From contig SWBL01000114.1 in NCBI GenBank assembly GCA_024195585.1, positions 1 to 64,000 on the forward strand: a DNA stretch of 64,000 nt, read 5' to 3'. The position numbers were made by a program, and so were the translations under genes. This stretch comes from Aureobasidium sp. EXF-3400. Its lineage: Eukaryota > Ascomycota > Dothideomycetes > Dothideales > Saccotheciaceae. This document shows positions 43,926 to 56,433 of the stretch, one piece after another (within the stretch, counting starts at the first letter, position 1; every line of letters starts with the position of its first letter). The notes below the pieces were generated by a model that was not told where the DNA came from, did no database searches, and saw only the letters and a program-made list of their open reading frames with translations.

Positions 43926-45983
43926 ATGGCTGAGCCGTCCAAATATGTTCTCCGCGGCCAAAAACCTGCCTCGGGGTTGCCAGCTGAGACTGGTCAACGG
44001 ACAGAACATATCACTATGCAGAACCTCAACGATGTGACTCAAGTGGAAAACAAGTCGACGGACAAGATGAATGGGTACGGGTCTAATCATTCCTATACTA
44101 ATTGCAATTGCTGAGTCTTATGCAGTCGAATATCGGCTTCTCTGCGCGAGCGACGTGGCTCGGGTTCAACTGGATCGGAAACAGATACAAATCTCGTTCT
44201 ACAACGAGCTCAAGCAGCACTCGAAGAAGAGCACGCGATGACATTATGGTCGGCAGTGAAGTCGTATCCGAAAGCCATAGGTTGGTCTATTCTGGCTTCA
44301 ACATGTATCGTCATGGAAGGCTATGACTTGGTGGTCAGTCCAGAGGTTGGTTCCTTTCGAGTACAAAGCTGACATGGTCCAGGTCATCTTCAGCTTCTTT
44401 GCCTTTCCAGCATTCACCAAGAAGTATGGTCAACTCACCGCGGACGGAAGTTATCAAGTTCCGGCAGCCTGGCAGACAGGTCTCACCAACGGCACTTGTA
44501 TTGGTGAGATGATAGGGCTCACCTTGACTGGTATCTTTGCAGACAAGTATGGACAGCGATGGACCATCATCGGTGCTCTGGCTCTTGTGGTGAGTACCTG
44601 TTGTTTCTCGATCGTTGACCAATATCGCTGATTCTGATCCAGTCGTGCTTTATCTTTATCACTTTCTTTTCTCCTAATATCCATGTTCTTCTAGTTGGTC
44701 AGATTCTTTGCGGTATACCTTGGTGAGTTGCGGACATTCAAATTCTTCGCTTCTCCGTCGCTAACACACTTCTCAGGGGCGTATTCCAAACCATCACACC
44801 TTCTTACGCAGCTGAGGTAGTCCCAATGGACTTGAGGCCATACCTTACTTCCTATGTGAATCTCTGTTGGGTAGGTACAGCACGCGTGCTTGGTATCATA
44901 CCAGTTATTGACATGAGATAGGTCATGGGCCAGATCATAGGCTCAGGCGTACTTCGAGCGCTCGTCGACCGGACAGATCAATGGGGATACAGAATCCCGT
45001 ATGCTTTGCAATGGATCTGGCCAATTCCACTTGCCGTAGGCATGTTCTTGGCACCAGAAAGTCCATGGTGGCTTGTCAGACAAGGTCGCATCGAAGACGC
45101 GGAAAGATCGATCAACCGACTGATGAGCAGAGGAGGTCGCGAGGCGTTCGACAGCCAAAAAGCAGTGGCAGCCATCATACACACCAACGAGATGGAGAAA
45201 CAAGTCACACAGGGCACATCATACATGGACTGCTTCAAAGGCATTGAGCTCCGGCGAACGGAAATCTGCTGCATGGTCTGGATGATCCAGATTCTCTGTG
45301 GTGGAGGTATCATGGCATTCTCATCATACTTCTTCGAACGTGCTGGACTGAGTACGGAGTACTCATTTGACCTTACCATGGCACAATATGGACTGGGAGC
45401 TGTGGGAGTTTTCATCGCCTGGGCTTTGCTACCTTGGGTCGGACGACGAACACTATTCATTGCTGGACAAGTTGTCATGATGGTTCTCCTGCTCATCATT
45501 GGATTCATCGGCGTGGGACCCAAGGACCAGCCATCGTCCTGGGCTACCGGGGCGTTACTTCTGGTCTATGTCTTCGTTTACGACATCACAGTCGGACCAC
45601 TGACCTACTCGTTTGTCTCGGAAATCTCATCGACCAGATTACGGCAAAAGACAATGGTGCTGGCACGAAATGCATATCTTGTGGCAAACATCGTCAACAA
45701 CGTACTAACACCTCACATGCTGAACCCTACAGCATGGGATTGGGGCGCAAAGACAGGATTGTTCTGGGCAGGTGTTTGTTTTCTGACTACAGTCTGGGCA
45801 TATTATCGATTGCCCGAACCCAAGGGGCGTACGTGTGCAGAGTTAGATGATCTGTTTGAGCGCAAGATTCCTGCTCGGCAGTTTGCTACCACGGTAGCGA
45901 CCCCATTTGATAATGGAAGGCGGGGTGGATCAGTGGATGCGGCACTGGGAAGGCAAGAGTTGCGAAAGGCGCAAGGAGATTGA
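43926..45983 (+). CDS. MFS sugar transporter (alpha-glucoside/maltose permease type)
   Basis: Six exons: 43926-44074, 44126-44333, 44383-44589, 44643-44722, 44777-44870 and 44922-45983; 599 aa. A twelve-helix proton-sugar symporter of the plasma membrane. Sugar-porter signatures are [11 protein letters not shown] after TM2, [25 protein letters not shown] before the central loop, [11 protein letters not shown] and [17 protein letters not shown] at the end. The MEGYDL segment of TM1 and [12 protein letters not shown] are typical of fungal MAL-type alpha-glucoside permeases, but substrate is not fixed by sequence. The cytosolic N-terminus of about 95 residues is Glu/Gln-rich. Exon 2 has a weak donor (GTCAGT); an alternative three bases upstream would only delete one Val. 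The start is the ATG of MAEPSKYVL. Confidence 0.9.
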
Positions 45984-46264
45984 GAGTTTTGACTCTTGCA
46001 TGTATTGTTATGACACGATTATGAATTGACACGATATGATTGAAACACTTGGGTGGGAATTGGATTCGCCAGAAAGTGGTATGGTTTTTGTGATATAACA
46101 AGCTTTCGCAAGAATAACCTGTTTGGGAATGGTTTGCGGACCCTGACGGGCACGAGGCGATGACGGATGGCTAGACAAGCGGGGATCCATCCAAGTATTA
46201 TTTATGCCATCGCTACTCCCACGACATGGCTCTTTGACTATCTGACTCAAAGGTGACTACAATC

Positions 46265-48000
46265 ATGGCACCTAGTATTACACAAGTGATCAACGTCCGC
46301 ACACCGGCTGCGAGACGGCAGCTGGCAAAGACGACGGTGGATCTGTATGTTCACATGAAGCCTGCATTCTATCCGCAAACACTGACTACTGTTATCACAG
46401 AGTCCGCAACCTACTCTTTTTGTTATTCATTGTACGATACTCCCGAGTCGCTTTCATCCATCTCTACGGCTATGGACCTGTCGCCAGTGCAAAGATGGGC
46501 TATGCCGCCGTCCGCAAGTCTCTCTACCGCATATTCCTCAGACTCCCGGGTGTGAGGGGCAAAGTGCAAGCTGAGATCAAGCAATCCCTGGACGAGCTGG
46601 AAAAGAAACTTGTACCTTCTGGACCTGGTATCACTCGACACACGGCCCTGCCCGCCGCAGGCTGGGGTCCTGAGCAAGTACGCGCTGAACTGGAGAAACT
46701 GCATGAGATGGAACACACTCGCTGGGAAGATGGTAGAGTGTCCGGTGCTGTATACCACGGCGGCAAAGAACTCCAAGAACTACAGATGGAAGCCTTTGGT
46801 AAATTTGGTGTCGCCAATCCTATTCATCCTGACGTCTTCCCTGGAGTGAGAAAGATGGAGGCTGAGGTCGTGGCAATGGTCCTGGGCATGTTCAATGCAC
46901 CCGCCGATGCTGCAGGTGTCACAACTAGCGGAGGTACTGAGTCCATCATTATGGCTGTACTCAGCGCCAGAGAAAAGGCTCGCATTGAGCGCGGAGTCAC
47001 CAAGCCAGAAATCATTCTGCCTGAGACTGCACATACCGCTTTCCGCAAAGGAGCTGCTTACTTCAAGATCAAAGTCCACTACGTGCCTTGCCCAGCACCT
47101 TCCTACAGAGCATCTCTTTCTCACGTCTCTCGCTTGCTCAACAGCAACACTGTCCTCCTTGTCGGCTCTGCCCCAAACTTCCCCCACGGAATCATTGACG
47201 ACATTCCCGGTCTCTCCCGCCTCGCTCTCCGCAGAAACATTCCTCTGCACGTCGACTGCTGTCTAGGTAGTTTCCTAGTACCTTTCCTCGAACGTGCAGG
47301 CTACGATACCGAACCCTTCGACTTCCGCATCCCAGGTGTGACCTCCATATCTTGCGATACACACAAGTATGGCTTCGCACCCAAGGGCAACAGCACATTA
47401 CTATACCGCAGTGCCGCATTGCGCAAATACCAATACTTTATCTCTCCGGATTGGAGCGGAGGCGTGTATGCCTCTCCCTCCATGGCAGGCAGCAGACCTG
47501 GCGCGTTGATCGCAGGCTGCTGGGCAAGTATGATGAGTGTAGGCGAACAAGGCTACATCACCTCCTGCCACTCCATTGTCGGCGCTGCAAAGAAACTCGC
47601 CGAGGGTCTTCGCAGCCGCGATTCCCTGCGCACTCACCTCTATATTCTGGGTAAACCCCTGGTATCAGTGGTAGCCTTCTCCTCCAACACCCTGGACATT
47701 TACAACATTGCCGATGGCATGAGTGGCAAAGGCTGGCACTTGAACGCACTGCAATCGCCTGGCGCTATCCACGTTGCCGTGACCTTGCCCATTGTACCTG
47801 TCATCGAAGATCTCCTCAACGATCTCGAAACCTGTGTTGCCGATGAGCTGGAAAAGCAGAGGCAAGATTTGGTGCAAGGGAAGAGCATCACCAAAAAGGG
47901 AGACGCGGCTGCTCTGTACGGTGTTGCTGGTGCTTTACCTGATAAGAGTGTCGTTGAGGATTTGGCTGCTGGGTTCTTGGATTGTCTGTACAAGGCTTAG
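46265..48000 (+). CDS. DPL1: Sphingosine-1-phosphate lyase
   Basis: Two exons, 46265-46344 and 46401-48000; 559 aa. This ER-membrane PLP enzyme cleaves phosphorylated long-chain bases to ethanolamine phosphate and a fatty aldehyde, the exit step of sphingolipid breakdown. After a short N-terminus comes a membrane segment (VRNLLFLLFIVRY) that spans the splice junction. The PLP-enzyme core shows TSGGTESIIMAV (phosphate binding), HVDCCLGSF, and the Schiff-base lysine in SCDTHKYGF (Lys349). Length matches yeast Dpl1 (589 aa). It is followed on the same strand by the PI 4-kinase gene; both act on signalling lipids, but co-regulation is not shown. Confidence 0.95.
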
Positions 48001-48381
48001 TCGAGGTCGGATATTCGTTTTTTATCTTTATAGCACGCATAGCTTCGACTCTCGTTTTAGGTAGTGCTGAATGGGAATCACGACTTCATTTGCTTGAGGA
48101 ATGAGTTGCATCTGGGAATTCGTCCCAGATCTTAGTATAAACCTATCAATGGGAGATACCATGATCGTATATAAGTAATAGACTATGATGATCTTGCAAC
48201 AGTCGAACGTCCCAAGTCTCTGGTGTTGATAGCCGATCAATCTAACCCCTGTATGGTTCCTGGGGACAAAGCTTGGCATGCCCAATCGTCATTCCATCGA
48301 CATTCGTGTTCAAGCTGTACACAGGTGACTATCTAGGACTGGCCACCTGTCTACCTCGACAACACCGACCGAACATTCAAA
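48001..48381. other. Intergenic between DPL1 and LSB6
   Basis: 381 bp. It holds the DPL1 3' flank and the LSB6 promoter. No coding signal is seen. Confidence 0.45.
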
Positions 48382-50625
48382 ATGGGCAAATCCAGACCAG
48401 CCACGTCTGGGTATGCCAGAATTGCCCAGGCAGAAGAGGAGGACGACGACTCGTTGCTTTCCGACGAGGACATCCACCAAGGCCAGTCCCGCATTTCGGT
48501 CGACGCGGATGGTACCACATATGCGCCTATACAACCAAAACGCCGCGAGCGTATGGATCTACCCGAAGGTCGACCCTCGAATCACCGCCGACGACGTACA
48601 AACTCTGGAGTCGACATCAAGGCCATCAATGCTAGACTGGAGAAATGGGCTGATGAGATCGCTCAGAAGTTCAAGATCCGCAAGGTCAAGGGCAAATCAC
48701 AAGAGGAGGAACATCTGGAGATACACCACTCGGTTTTTGTAGCTCCCGACTGGATCAGACCTGCGACAGCCGAGACACTAGCCTCAGAACCCGATGAACC
48801 CAGCGAGGACAGGATATCTAAGGGCGAGTTCGAGGATATTGTGGAGAGCGTCAGGGTCGCCATTGAGATGGGCATGCAGCCCAAGCTCATCTCCCAAGGC
48901 AGTTCTGGAAGTTACTTTGCGAGGAATACCTCCGGCAAGATTGTTGGCGTTTTCAAGCCAAAGGATGAAGAGCCATACGCGTCAAAGAACCCCAAATGGA
49001 CAAAGTGGATCCACCGAAACCTCTTCCCGTTCGCTTTTGGACGAGCATGTCTCATTCCCAATCTCAGCTATGTCTCCGAGGCCGCCGCATATATTCTGGA
49101 TAGTCGTCTACGGACCAATCTGGTACCTTACACAGACGTCGTTACTCTCTCCTCTAAGGCCTTCTTCTATGACTTCTGGGACAGACGTGCACATTATCGT
49201 AAAGGCAAACCATTCCCTGAGAAACAAGGCAGCTTCCAGGTCTTCCTTAAAGGCTTCAAAGATGCAAACATTTTTCTGAAGGAGCACCCTTGGCCAGATC
49301 AACATAACTCAGGATTTCGTACAGATGCTGCACCAAGGCGGAAAAGGAGGAGATGGGGAGAGGACTGTCGACCTAGAGGCGCTCCTTCTGATGATGAGGA
49401 TGAAGATATGGAAGGTTCACAAGTACCATATACCGATCGCCAACGCTCTCGCAACGTGTTCTGGACGCCTGCTCTTCAACAGTCGCTGCGTGAACAGCTG
49501 GAAAAGCTGGTCATCCTTGATTACATTATGCGCAATACCGACCGCGGTCTTGACAACTGGATGATAAGAATCGATCAGCAGACTCAAACAGCTGAGATCG
49601 TTCTCGAACCACCCAACAAATCGACAAACGAACAGGCTGACCCGTACAAAAGACAAGAGACAATGACTGCTGGCGGTCAACCCAACTCACGATCTTCTGC
49701 TTCTGTCACTCTTGGTGCTATCGACAATAGTCTGTCATGGCCTTGGAAGCATCCTGACGCCTGGCGTAGTTTCCCATTCGGCTGGCTATTCCTGCCTGTT
49801 TCTTTGATCGGCCGTCCATTCTCGGAGAAGACCAAGCAACATTTCCTCCCTCTGCTGACTTCCAAGCAGTGGTGGAGTGAGACTCAGGTTGCTTTGCGCA
49901 AGTGCTTCGAACAAGATGCCGACTTCCAGGAGAAGATGTTTGCTCGTCAAATTGCCGTCATGAAAGGCCAGGCATGGAATGTTGTAGAGACCCTCAAGAC
50001 GCCGGATCATGGTCCTTTAGAACTGACGAGGCGTGCACGAGTCTGCGTTTGGGACGATCTGGTTGAGATCCCCGTAGCCGTTCCTCTGCGACCATCAAAC
50101 GACCTTCGTCACAAGCACACGGATGTCATCAAAGTTCCTGGCATCAGAGAGGAAGAAGAGATGGACATAGGTGCTGCCTATGCTTCAGCGCCCCCATTGA
50201 AATTACAGACCGATCTTCTTGGACCCGATCACCCACACAACAATCGTTTCAATCTCTCCCGACAGAACAGCAATGGCGACGTCAGAAGAAGCGAAGACGA
50301 CAATGCTCCTCTGTCACCGTCCAGTGTACAAGGCTTCACCTTCGACCCTGCAAAAGAATCCAGATCCAAACGTCCCGTTGCAATTCGCTCGAAATCAAGA
50401 CTCAGTCTTGACGAGACAAGACGACTTTTCGACAATCTTGGAGAACGTAGAAGGTTCTCCTTTGCCATCGGAAAGAGACATGATGAGATTGATGTTGACG
50501 ATGCAGAGTTGGATGGTGATCTTGGTTTCGCTGCGGCAGAAGATCAAGAGGGCTATAGGAGAAAGGTTATTGTTGAGAGGATTGAGATGGTCAAAGGCAG
50601 GGCTCCTGTGTTTACTTGGTGCTAG
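48382..50625 (+). CDS. LSB6: Type II phosphatidylinositol 4-kinase
   Basis: Single exon, 747 aa. It makes PI4P at vacuole, endosome and plasma membranes. The kinase domain starts near residue 170 with the nucleotide-binding loop SQGSSGSYF and the catalytic lysine in VGVFKPKDEEP. NTDRGLDNW (Asp387) is the catalytic loop and GAIDNSLSWPW the metal-binding segment. An insert of about 45 charged residues (around 310-355, Arg-rich RRKRRRWG then DDEDEDMEGS) interrupts the domain, and a long C-terminal disordered tail (about 550-745) is Ser/Arg-rich. The domain order matches Lsb6/PI4KII. No membrane span; membrane binding in this family is by palmitoylated Cys, which I could not verify here. Start ATG of MGKSRPATSG. 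Confidence 0.95.
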   Translation: MGKSRPATSGYARIAQAEEEDDDSLLSDEDIHQGQSRISVDADGTTYAPIQPKRRERMDLPEGRPSNHRRRRTNSGVDIKAINARLEKWADEIAQKFKIRKVKGKSQEEEHLEIHHSVFVAPDWIRPATAETLASEPDEPSEDRISKGEFEDIVESVRVAIEMGMQPKLISQGSSGSYFARNTSGKIVGVFKPKDEEPYASKNPKWTKWIHRNLFPFAFGRACLIPNLSYVSEAAAYILDSRLRTNLVPYTDVVTLSSKAFFYDFWDRRAHYRKGKPFPEKQGSFQVFLKGFKDANIFLKEHPWPDQHNSGFRTDAAPRRKRRRWGEDCRPRGAPSDDEDEDMEGSQVPYTDRQRSRNVFWTPALQQSLREQLEKLVILDYIMRNTDRGLDNWMIRIDQQTQTAEIVLEPPNKSTNEQADPYKRQETMTAGGQPNSRSSASVTLGAIDNSLSWPWKHPDAWRSFPFGWLFLPVSLIGRPFSEKTKQHFLPLLTSKQWWSETQVALRKCFEQDADFQEKMFARQIAVMKGQAWNVVETLKTPDHGPLELTRRARVCVWDDLVEIPVAVPLRPSNDLRHKHTDVIKVPGIREEEEMDIGAAYASAPPLKLQTDLLGPDHPHNNRFNLSRQNSNGDVRRSEDDNAPLSPSSVQGFTFDPAKESRSKRPVAIRSKSRLSLDETRRLFDNLGERRRFSFAIGKRHDEIDVDDAELDGDLGFAAAEDQEGYRRKVIVERIEMVKGRAPVFTWC

Positions 50626-51381
50626 GATGGCATGATACCTCGGCGTTCCGGATTTGGTTCGGGTATGGGAAGGCTCAAACATGGAGTGGGCAGCATTGCA
50701 CGGCGCTGTAAAGATAGCATGTGTATACATAGGATACCAGAAACGAATGATTGATGACAGTCTTTTGATATGGCGCATTGTGGTATTGGGCTGGTTTTTG
50801 ATGGGATCCGATTACTATGCTCGGTGTTTTTCTCTAACTACGAGAAAAGTGAGCCGTGACCCTGACTCGAGATATTGGGCTCTTCCAAAGGCCATCCTCA
50901 TTCAAATCGCTAATCGGCAATTTATGGTCGGATGCTAGAACAAAAATGAAACAGAATTTAGAGAATAGTGGACTCGACAGAGGACTCGACAGAGGACTCG
51001 ACAGAGGACTCGAGATATTTCTTTCTAAAGAGATCTGAGCTGTGGCGACTCGACAAGCTTTTGCACGCACACCCAATGCACCATCTTGAACATGAACCCA
51101 GACAAAAAGGCGATTCTATCATCACTAGAATTCTGTACTGGGTCAAGCGACTCTGAGTTCTAGCATGTTCAAGTAGGTCTTCACAGATACCCACGTTGTG
51201 TATGTCAATCTCGTTGGGAGGCTGGCGACAACGACGATGACGGGTGCTGCTGCCCCAGATCTCCTGCGGACTCGGTGAAACAAACATTCACCTGCCTTGC
51301 CATCCATCTTTTTATTCACCACGAGTTACTATTGTCATCGCATGTTCGAGTCCTATTGTGCACTCGTCCTGTGATTGTGAA
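50626..51381. other. Intergenic with a short 12-bp tandem repeat
   Basis: 756 bp between LSB6 and the SNF2/RING helicase gene. The only structure seen is the tandem repeat at 50970-51013. The small frames present have no recognisable features. Confidence 0.5.
50970..51013. repeat. 12-bp direct tandem repeat, about 3.6 copies
   Basis: The unit GGACTCGACAGA is repeated without change three times and then begins a fourth copy ending GGACTCGAG. Adjacent DNA is AT-richer. Confidence 0.85.
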
Positions 51382-54300
51382 ATGAACGCTGCGCAGCGAG
51401 CGGCACTGCTCAATCCGAAAGCGGCTCGTAAAGCAGCAGCAGCAGCGGCGGCCAGTAAGTGACGGTTCGGATTATTCAGTTGGCTTCATATTCTTGCTAT
51501 CAACTTTTATCACTATTCACATCCATTCACTGTGCTTTCCAAGAACACTCCTCACACTCGAGTCTCTGCCTACTACACTCACCGTTACTCGCTTCTCTTT
51601 CCGCTTCCACTCCTCTTTTCACAACTACTTCTACATCGATTATCTATCTCATCCACCTCTTCCACTACTCAACACAACCATTCATCTTATCTACTTCTCA
51701 TCTCATCCATCATCCATCATCCATTTCATCCACTGCTCATCCACTACTCTTTCAACCCAATCATTCCCATCTCCATTTCTCTTCCAACGCCCATCATGGA
51801 AGAAAGTCTAACATATGCTGAAGGCAAGAAGAGAGATCAGGATGATCTCAACAATGGAGCACACGACGAACAGCCAACTGGAGTTGGTTCCTTCATGGAA
51901 CGACAGTTCAACCTGACAGATCGTGAGGCCGAGCCAGTCACCAAGAAGCAGAAGATCGACGATGCCTCGAAAAACAACGCAATCTTCAAGGCCGGCAAGG
52001 GCGGTGTCATTGGCCAGTACCTCAAGGAACAGCGTGATCAAGGTGCTCCCGAAGCAGGACCCTCTGCAGCAATTGATCTCACTGCCACAGAGGACGAGGA
52101 CGAAGTTCAAGTGGTGTCATCGAAGTCGACTGCCCAGGATCCCAAGCGTGAGATCTGTCTCGGCTCCATCACTGCAAAGGTCATGGCACACAAGGTTCCC
52201 GCTGCCAACAGGACTTTGAGCAAGCACTCCGAGAACTGGCCTCCGGCTAAGATGTCGCTTCAGCCTCGTGTCGGTCAGGAAAAGACATACCTTGCTATCG
52301 ATGGCAAGCAAGCTGAATTCGGCAAGCTCGACCTCATCACCGCTAGCGCTATCGCGCCTTTACTCAAGAATGCAAACCTCAAGATGCGCCTCGCTCCCCT
52401 CCTAAAGGAACGCCCCAAGGCGGCCGGCGAGGAACCTGGTCAACCAATCTCAAAATCTCTGGACATCTCAATCACCCTTTACAGCACCGCCGAAGCTGCC
52501 GTCGGGATCGGACGCCACCTCAGTCAACGCCAAATCTTCTTGTACAAACCCACGGTCATCGCACATGGCACCGAAGTCCTCAACCCACACGTTCCTAACT
52601 ATAACGTCGTCCCCAGAAGCAAGACTTCCACCATCGTCGCAGCTCAGTCGACAGCCAGCTATCGCGTCCGTACCGTCGAGGAGATCAAAAGCGATGTTCT
52701 TTCCATGTTCGACAGACTTGGAAAGACAGAGGAACCACCCGAAGCTGAAGCTGACTCCACACTCGTCAAGACGGAGCTTATGCAACATCAGAAGCAGGCT
52801 CTCTGGTTCTTGACCAAGCACGAGACACCTACACCACCTGAAGAGGATCCACTCTGGAAGTTTGCAATTCGCAAGGACGGAAGCAGAGCTTGGTACAACG
52901 TGATCACTGGTGATGAACTGAAGAAGGTCAGTCCCATTCTGGGTGGCCTTCTGGCCGATCAGATGGGTTTGGGCAAGACACTCAGTATTCTCTCCCTCAT
53001 CTGTTCGACGCTCAAAGAGGCCAGAGCATTTGGCGCTGGCGATCTGGACGACAGCGATCAAGTCAACGAAGATGTCGTACGTCGATCTGGCGGTACCTTG
53101 CTCCTCTGTCCCAAATCAGTCATTTCGAACTGGCAAGAGCAGATTGGCCAGCATCTCGACAAGGCTAAGGTCAAGTACTACATGTACCATGGCAGCAAGA
53201 GAGAGCAAGATCTCGATATCCTGGCCCAGTACGACATCGTCGTCACGTCTTACAGCACTGCTGCCAGCGAGTTTACCTCTTCCTCCAAAAACTACAGCGC
53301 GCTCGCAGAAATCGCATGGTTCCGTATTGTCCTGGACGAGGCCCATTCCATCCGTACCCAAAACACCACTACCTTCAAAGCCGCCTGTGCATTGGTCAGC
53401 AAGCGTCGTTGGGCAGTCACTGGTACCCCCGTGCAGAACAAACTCGATGACTTTGGTGCTCTCGTCAAGTTCCTCAAGATCTATCCCTTCTCCGACAAGG
53501 GTATCTTCGAGAAGCATTTCATGGCACCTTTCAAAGCTGGCGACCCTCAAGTACTCGACAACCTTCGTCTGCTCGTATCCAGTATCACTCTCAGACGTTC
53601 AAAGGATAAGATTGATCTTCCTGATCGTCTTGAGGAGATTGTACGTCTGGACTTCTCGTCTGAGGAACAGGCCTTGTACGATGCTTTTGCCAAAGATGCT
53701 AATAAGAAGGTTCGCGCCATGACGCGTGGAAACGATCGTCTCAGAGGTAGAAGTTACGCTCATGTTCTGGTCAACATTACCAGATTGAGATTGCTTTGTG
53801 CACATGGAAGAGAGCTGCTCAGCGAAGACGACATGAAGGTGCTGCAGGGTACTTCGTACGAGACAGCCATCGATCTCGGCGAAGAAGGCGATACAGAAAA
53901 TGCAGTCATGACCAAGGAGCAAATCTACGACACTTTCTACCTCTTGCGCGAAAGCACCATGGACGTCTGTTCCTGCTGCACAAACGGCATCGGGCAACTC
54001 GAGCCACCCGCCGGAAACAGCAGCGATACCTCGGACAGTGAAGAAGAAACCGAAGACATCATCGGCTACCTAACTCCCTGTCTGCATCTAGTATGCCCAG
54101 CCTGCTCAGACAGATACTGGAACGAACTCCGCAGCACCCAAACCCAAGACAACTACGCAACCTGCCCTCAATGCGAACAATACGTCAAAGCCGTCCTCCA
54201 CCCCATCAGCCAAAAATCCATCGACGAAGACCTCGAAGCCCGTCAAAAGAAAAAGGGTCAGGTGAAGAGTAAGAAGGGCATTGAATACGGTGGCCCCCAC

Positions 54301-54840
54301 ACCAAAGTCAAAGCCTTGATCGGTCACCTCAAACGCCACGTGGAGGAATCTCGCGCTCTGGTGGAGATAGGCGAACCTCCTATTCGCAGCGTGGTGTTTT
54401 CGGGCTGGACATCCTACCTCGACCTCATTGAAATCGCGCTTCAAGATGCTGGCATCGGGTTCCTGCGCCTCGACGGCAAACTCTCCGTCTCAGCCCGCAC
54501 CGCCGTGCTCGATCGCTTCAAATCCGATGCCTCTATCTCTGTATGCTTGGTCTCCATCAAAGCAGGCGGTCAAGGCCTCAACTTCACCGCCGCCTCAAAC
54601 GTCTTCATGATGGAACCTCAATTCAACCCTGGCGTTGAAATGCAAGCTGTGGATCGTGTGCATCGCTTGGGACAAAAGAGAAACGTGCATATCAGAAGGT
54701 TTATCATGGCAAACAGTTTTGAAGAAAAGATTGTCGAGTTGCAGCAGAAGAAGATTCAGCTTGCTAATTTGGCGACGGGGGGGAAGGCGGTCAAGCAGGA
54801 TGCTAAGGAGATTTTCCAGAGTTTGATGAGTTTGTTTTAA
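51382..54840 (+). CDS. SNF2-family helicase with RING finger (HLTF/RAD5-like)
   Basis: Proposed exons 51382-51454 and 51824-54840; 1029 aa. An ATP-driven DNA translocase that may also be an E3 ubiquitin ligase in replication-fork repair. In order: a disordered acidic N-terminus; a domain at about 160-300 (EICLGSITAKVMAH onward) in the place of the HIRAN domain; helicase motif I DQMGLGKT, motif II DEAH, GTPVQNKLDDF; a C4/C3HC4 RING between the lobes (CSCC...CLHLVCPAC...CPQC); and the C-terminal lobe with VFSGWTSYLDL, SIKAGGQGLN and DRVHRLGQ. Exon 1 (MNAAQRAALLNPKAARK) ends in a perfect GTAAGT donor; CTAAC and AG at 51809-51823 form a branch point and acceptor that keep frame. The alternative is an intronless start at 51796 (1014 aa), whose ATG would then lie inside the intron. 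Confidence 0.88.
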
Positions 54841-55332
54841 GTGGGAGAAGCAGAGAGATACAGAGAGGAGGGAAGAGGGAGAGACTGAGACAGAAGGAGA
54901 AGAGAGAGATGGAGAGAGAAGAGAAAGCCATGCTCTGAGCTAGGAAGGGAAGAGAGGAGAAAGAGAGGCATACTTTGAACAAGCGAAGAAGAAAGACAAA
55001 GTGGACGTTTCTCAGAGATGGAAGAAAGGGAACAAAGAAGCATTACTTAGAGAGCAGACGAAGAAAGGAAAAGAGGTATACACAGAGAGAAGGGGAATCA
55101 TACAAACCCCCTTTCAATGGAGAAGCATCAACACTTCCTCAAAAGCATCACAAGCAACTCAACAGTGCAAGCATTAAAAGACGTGACACTCGAGTGAAAA
55201 AACGGAACTTTCAAAGATTGCTTTCATCTTTTTGCTATGCATTTGATTATCCAGGTTTGATCGAGAAAAAGAAAATGCGCCTAGCCTACTTATGGTATTC
55301 ATACACAACAACCTTTCTGTGTTTTCACAGGC
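54841..55332. other. Convergent intergenic region, purine-rich at left
   Basis: 492 bp between two convergent stops. 54845-55100 on the plus strand is nearly all A/G (GAGAGAGA-type), probably the helicase 3' untranslated region. No gene is seen. Confidence 0.5.
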
Positions 55333-56433
55333 TTATGCCTTGAGCTTCTCAGTCAACTCAGGAACCTTCTCGAAGAGATCGCCAACAAGACCAACATCAG
55401 CGACCTGGAAAATGGGTGCATCGGCATCCTTGTTGATGGCAGCAATGACTTTACTATCCTTCATACCAGCCAAATGCTGAATAGCGCCACTGATACCAGC
55501 ACAGAGGTAAAGCTGAGGAGCGACGTTCTTTCCAGTCTGACCGACCTGCAAACTGTTGTCTGCAAACCCACTGTCGACAGCAGCGCGGGAAGCACCGATG
55601 GCTGCACCAAGAGCATCAGCAAGCGGAGGCATGATGCGGTCAAACTCTTCCTTGGACTTCAGACCACGGCCTCCGGAAACAACCTTCTCGGCAGTGGCGA
55701 GATCAGGGCGGTCGGAGGTTGCGAGGTCTTCGCTGATCCATTCGGTAGGGCATGCGGCTTTGGAGTCGACACCCTCTTCCACAGAAGCGCTGCCGCCTTC
55801 TGCGGCACCTGAAGGGAAAGCAGTACCGCGGACGGTGATGACCTTGGGGCTATCGGCGGTTTGAACGGTAAGGATGGCGTTACCGGCGTAGATGGGACGA
55901 ACAAAGGTGTCTTCGGACTCGATGTTTGTGATGTCTGAGATTTGCTGGACGTCGAGCAGGGCAGCGACGCGAGGCATCAGGTTCTTGCCGAAAGCAGAGT
56001 GGCCGGCGAGGACGTGGGTGAAACCGCCTTTCTTGATGTTCTCGACGAGCAGGGGAGCAAAGTTCTCGGGTAGACCCTAGAGTGTGTCAGTTCGCGGTCC
56101 AGTGGGAGGCGAGGGTATATGACACACCTTGTCATAATCGGCATTGTCGACGTAGATGACCTTCTCAAGGCCCTCGACCTTGGCAGCTTCTTCAGCAACA
56201 GCCTTGACATTTGATCCAGCAACAAAGCCAGTGACACCTCCACCAAGCTTCATGGCAGCGCTCACGGCGGCAAGCGATGACATATTCAGCTTTCCCTCTT
56301 TTTGTTCCAGGACAGCCAGGGTGGAGAGCAGGCGAGCGAGGGCGGCATCGCGCGACAGAGGTGCCATGACTCTAGGGCGCATGCATGATGAGCGAACTTG
56401 CCGTAAGGCAGTGTGTCGTGCTGCTGAAAACAT
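55333..56433 (-). CDS. Electron transfer flavoprotein alpha subunit
   Basis: Two exons, 56433-56128 and 56076-55333; 349 aa. With ETF-beta it accepts electrons from mitochondrial acyl-CoA dehydrogenases and passes them to ETF-ubiquinone oxidoreductase. The N-terminus [21 protein letters not shown] is a typical mitochondrial presequence. The N-terminal ETF fold (about 35-210) is followed by the FAD-binding domain with [32 protein letters not shown] and the ETF-alpha signature region [15 protein letters not shown]...AINKD. Length matches yeast Aim45 and human ETFA (about 333-344 aa). Two CCTCGG-type hexamers lie 83-131 bp upstream of the start. Divergent from RSC8. Confidence 0.95.
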
